NCBI GenBank assembly: GCA_964587515.1
Contig: CAZPMO010000102.1
Span: forward strand, 1 to 17,147
Length of the DNA: 17,147 nucleotides
Origin: CAZPMO01 sp964587515
Lineage (GTDB): Bacteria; Pseudomonadota; Alphaproteobacteria; MPNO01
Direction: 5' to 3'
Part shown: piece after piece, positions 15,028 through 17,147 of the stretch
Position numbering within the stretch: position 1 is the stretch's first letter
Layout of the letters: each line of letters starts with the position of its first letter
Translations under genes and position numbers: made by a program
Notes under the pieces: generated by a model
Told to the model about the DNA's origin: nothing
Database searches by the model: none
Seen by the model: only the letters and a program-made list of their open reading frames with translations

Positions 15028-16139
15028 TGGGTGCCTCCCTGGGCGCGTTTCTGTATCTCCGGCAACGGCAGATAGGGCACCACGCCCGGCCCGCCCTGAC
15101 CCTTGTCGATGATGATCTTTTCGGAATTACGCAGCACATTCTGCATCCGTTCCAGGTAGAGCCGTCGCAGGGTGACCGCCTTGCCGGTCTTGTAGGCCTC
15201 ATACACCGACAGGAAGCGTTTCGCCTCGCCTTCGGCCTCCTTGACCTGTTGCTCGCGATAGGCCGTCGCCTCCTGGATGATGACCTGCGCTTCGCCCTTC
15301 GCCTTGGGGACGATGGCGTTACGATAGGCCAGCGCTTCGTTTTCCTGGCGCTCGCGGTCCTGCTTGGCGCGCTGGACGTCATTGAACGCGTCGATCACCT
15401 GGGACGGCGGATCGACCGTCTGCATCTTGATTTCGACGATCACCACCCCGGCGCCATAGCCGTCGAGGATAGATTGCAACAGTACCTGGGTTTTCTGCTC
15501 GACCTGCTGACGCTTGGTCGTCAACGCGTCTTCCAGAGTATTTTGTCCCATAATTTCACGAATGGCGCTTTCCGACGCCAGTTTCACCGTCGCTTCCGGC
15601 TGGCGGATATTGAACAGGAAATCGGCGGCGTTTTTAATGCGCCACTGCACCACATAATCGACATCGACGATATTCTGATCGCCCGTCAGCATCAGGCTTT
15701 CCGCCGAGACATCGCGTATGCTGGCGGAATGACCGCCGCCGCCGGCCGCGCGGAAGCCGACATTGATGACGTTGGTCCGCTCCACGTTGGGCGTCATCGC
15801 CTGCCCGATAGGCGTGGGGAGCCAGTAATGGAGCCCCGGCTCCGTGGTGTTGACGAATTCGCCGACCAGCATTTCGACGCCCTGTTCACCCGGCTGGACA
15901 CGGTAAAAGCCGCTCAACAGCCACAACCCGACGATTGCGACCACCACCAGCGCGATGCCGCGGGCGCCGCCCAGCCCGCCCGGCAGGATTTGCCGGACCC
16001 GGTCCTGGCCCTTGCGCAGCATGTCCTCGAAGTCGGGCGATTGTGGCCCGCCGCCGCTACCGCCACCACCCCACGGACCGCCGCCGCCTCCGCCGCCGCC
16101 GAAGGGACCGCCACCGCCGCCTTGCTGTTTCCATGGCAT
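15024..16139 (-). CDS. hflK: HflK, SPFH-family FtsH modulator
   Basis: This 371-residue membrane protein begins with a cytoplasmic Gly-rich tail (about residues 7-31, long glycine runs broken by Pro-Phe and Pro-Trp), a common feature of HflK, followed by a membrane helix (about 61-78). The SPFH domain starts at about FYRVQPGEQGVEMLVGEF, and DPPSQVIDAFNDVQRAKQDR and AYRNAIVPKAKGEAQ lie in the long helical region. With HflC it forms the cage surrounding FtsH. It is the first gene of its transcription unit, with a promoter-like sequence about 75 bp upstream of its start. The ribosome-binding site is weak. Confidence 0.96.
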   Translation of the reverse strand: MPWKQQGGGGGPFGGGGGGGGPWGGGGSGGGPQSPDFEDMLRKGQDRVRQILPGGLGGARGIALVVVAIVGLWLLSGFYRVQPGEQGVEMLVGEFVNTTEPGLHYWLPTPIGQAMTPNVERTNVINVGFRAAGGGGHSASIRDVSAESLMLTGDQNIVDVDYVVQWRIKNAADFLFNIRQPEATVKLASESAIREIMGQNTLEDALTTKRQQVEQKTQVLLQSILDGYGAGVVIVEIKMQTVDPPSQVIDAFNDVQRAKQDRERQENEALAYRNAIVPKAKGEAQVIIQEATAYREQQVKEAEGEAKRFLSVYEAYKTGKAVTLRRLYLERMQNVLRNSEKIIIDKGQGGPGVVPYLPLPEIQKRAQGGTQ

Positions 16140-16171
16140 TTGGAATCACCGCTTTCTCAGATTGCCGGTAC

Positions 16172-16191
16172 CCGGCGCATCGTCGCGCCGG
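16172..16191 (-). other. Hairpin in the hflK 5' leader
   Basis: CCGGCGC (16172-16178) and GCGCCGG (16185-16191) form a perfect 7-bp stem with a 6-nt loop, 32 nt upstream of the hflK start. No U-tract follows on the minus strand. It could stabilise the hflKC mRNA or influence translation. Confidence 0.4.
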
Positions 16192-16194
16192 TCT

Positions 16195-16224
16195 TTGCTC
16201 AATAGCTCGTCTGCCTTATATGAT
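16195..16224 (+). promoter_or_regulatory. Promoter candidate for mrp
   Basis: TTGCTC (16195-16200) is followed after 18 bp by TATGAT (16219-16224). A TSS would fall near 16231, about 67 nt before the mrp start. Its -10 overlaps the -10 of the divergent hflK promoter candidate by two bases. Confidence 0.42.
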
Positions 16225-16243
16225 AGCTTTGGAACGGGCGCAA
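16215..16243 (-). promoter_or_regulatory. Promoter candidate for hflK-hflC
   Basis: On the minus strand TTGCGC (16243-16238) is followed after exactly 17 bp by TATAAG (16220-16215). This would start transcription near 16208, about 70 nt before hflK. It is the clearest promoter-like element in the divergent region. Confidence 0.5.
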
Positions 16244-16297
16244 CGTGGGTGGCGACGATTTCCACGCGTAATTGATCGCCGAAATGGAGTTTGCCGA

Positions 16298-17147
16298 ATG
16301 GCCCAGCCCAGTGAAGAACAGATTTTGGAGGCGCTTTCCGCGATCGCCGATCCGGACAAGGGAGAAAACATCGTTGCCCTCGGCATGGTCGCCGGGCTGG
16401 TTATCAGGAACGGCAATGTCGGTTTCTCGATCGAGGTCGAGCCCGAACGCGGACCGAATCTCGAGCCTCTGCGCAAGGCGGCGGAAAATGCCGTGGCCGA
16501 CGTGCCCGGCGTGCTGTCGGTGACCGCCGTGCTGACCGCGCACAGCGCCGGTAACGGCGCCGGACCTGACAGCGCCGGTAACGGTGCCGGTCCGGCTCAA
16601 CCCGCTACGGCCGGCCCGGCGCCGCAACCCGGCAGCGGTGAGTTGCTGTCCGAGGTCGGCGCGGTCATCGCAGTCGCTTCCGGCAAGGGCGGCGTCGGCA
16701 AATCGACAACCGCGGTCAATCTCGCGCTGGCGCTCGCCGTCGCCGGGCACAAGGTCGGCATGTTGGACGCCGATATCTACGGGCCATCGGTGCCGACCAT
16801 GTTGGGCATCAAGGGCCAGCCCACCTCGCCCGACGGCAAGGTTCTCATCCCGATGGAGAATTACGGCGTCAAAACCATGTCGATCGGTTTCCTGGTGGCC
16901 GAGGACACGCCGATGATCTGGCGCGGCCCCATGGTGATGGGCGCGCTGGAGCAGATGATGCGCGACGTGTTATGGGGGCCGCTCGACGTGATGGTGGTCG
17001 ACATGCCGCCCGGCACCGGCGATGCGCAGCTCACCATGGCGCAGCGCGTGCCGTTGGCGGGCGCGGTGATCGTGTCCACGCCGCAGGACCTCGCTCTTCT
17101 GGACGCCCGCAAGGGGCTCAACATGTTCCGCAAAGTCGATGTGCCGC
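16298..17147 (+). CDS. Mrp/ApbC-type iron-sulfur carrier P-loop ATPase, 3' end missing
   Basis: The first 283 codons of an Mrp/NBP35-family protein are present; the rest lies past the window edge. Residues about 5-75 form the MIP18/DUF59 domain (EEQILEALSAIADPDKGENIV). A flexible Gly/Ala/Pro linker (about 80-115) follows, with SAGNGAGP repeated twice. The ATPase domain has the deviant Walker A GKGGVGKST at 129-137, LDADIYGPSVP shortly after and a conserved VVDMPPGTGDAQLT region. Such proteins bind and transfer iron-sulfur clusters; the usual CxxC is in the C-terminal part not seen here. ATG at 16298 has GGAG eight bases upstream. It is divergent from hflK. Confidence 0.94.
   Translation, partial: MAQPSEEQILEALSAIADPDKGENIVALGMVAGLVIRNGNVGFSIEVEPERGPNLEPLRKAAENAVADVPGVLSVTAVLTAHSAGNGAGPDSAGNGAGPAQPATAGPAPQPGSGELLSEVGAVIAVASGKGGVGKSTTAVNLALALAVAGHKVGMLDADIYGPSVPTMLGIKGQPTSPDGKVLIPMENYGVKTMSIGFLVAEDTPMIWRGPMVMGALEQMMRDVLWGPLDVMVVDMPPGTGDAQLTMAQRVPLAGAVIVSTPQDLALLDARKGLNMFRKVDVP
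16544..16594 (+). repeat. 27-bp-period tandem duplication in the Mrp linker
   Basis: Two near-identical 24-nt units (16544-16567 and 16571-16594) encode SAGNGAGP twice, separated by one codon. They differ only at third codon positions and the last codon's wobble position. This looks like a small in-frame duplication in a flexible linker. Confidence 0.7.

Overview
The window looks like a chromosomal core region of a GC-rich alphaproteobacterium, and the gene set and order suggest something Rhodospirillales-like. That placement is inferred from gene content and protein character only; no search was run. All genes lie on the minus strand except the last, which is on the plus strand and runs off the right edge. 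I see no insertion sequence, phage gene, CRISPR array or other mobile element. Nothing in the protein-coding content looks like an undescribed system, so the less ordinary signals are in the non-coding leaders.

Reading in the direction of minus-strand transcription, right to left: (1) a divergent promoter region (about 16140-16297) separates mrp/apbC (plus strand, iron-sulfur carrier ATPase, cut by the window end) from hflK-hflC, the FtsH-associated membrane complex. This is followed by a small DUF2065 membrane protein, a periplasmic HtrA/Do-type serine protease and miaA (tRNA prenylation). (2) ilvB-ilvN-ilvC follow, covering the first two steps of branched-chain amino-acid synthesis, then leuA, the entry step to leucine. 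ilvB is preceded by a promoter-like sequence inside the 3' end of miaA and by an intrinsic-terminator-like hairpin, which together look like an attenuator. leuA sits behind a 380-bp gap holding a possible 46-codon leader peptide with clustered leucine codons, a perfect 10-bp hairpin that contains its stop codon, and an 8-bp inverted repeat. (3) The rod-shape cluster mreB-mreC-mreD-mrdA(PBP2)-rodA follows with short gaps or overlaps (ATGA, TGATG), consistent with one transcript. (4) A partial tRNA-Lys(CTT) is at the left edge.

Functionally the window joins membrane and periplasmic protein quality control (HflKC, HtrA), tRNA modification, branched-chain amino-acid synthesis and cell-wall elongation. 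The most interesting candidates are the leuA leader, the ilvB leader and the overlapping divergent promoters between hflK and mrp.
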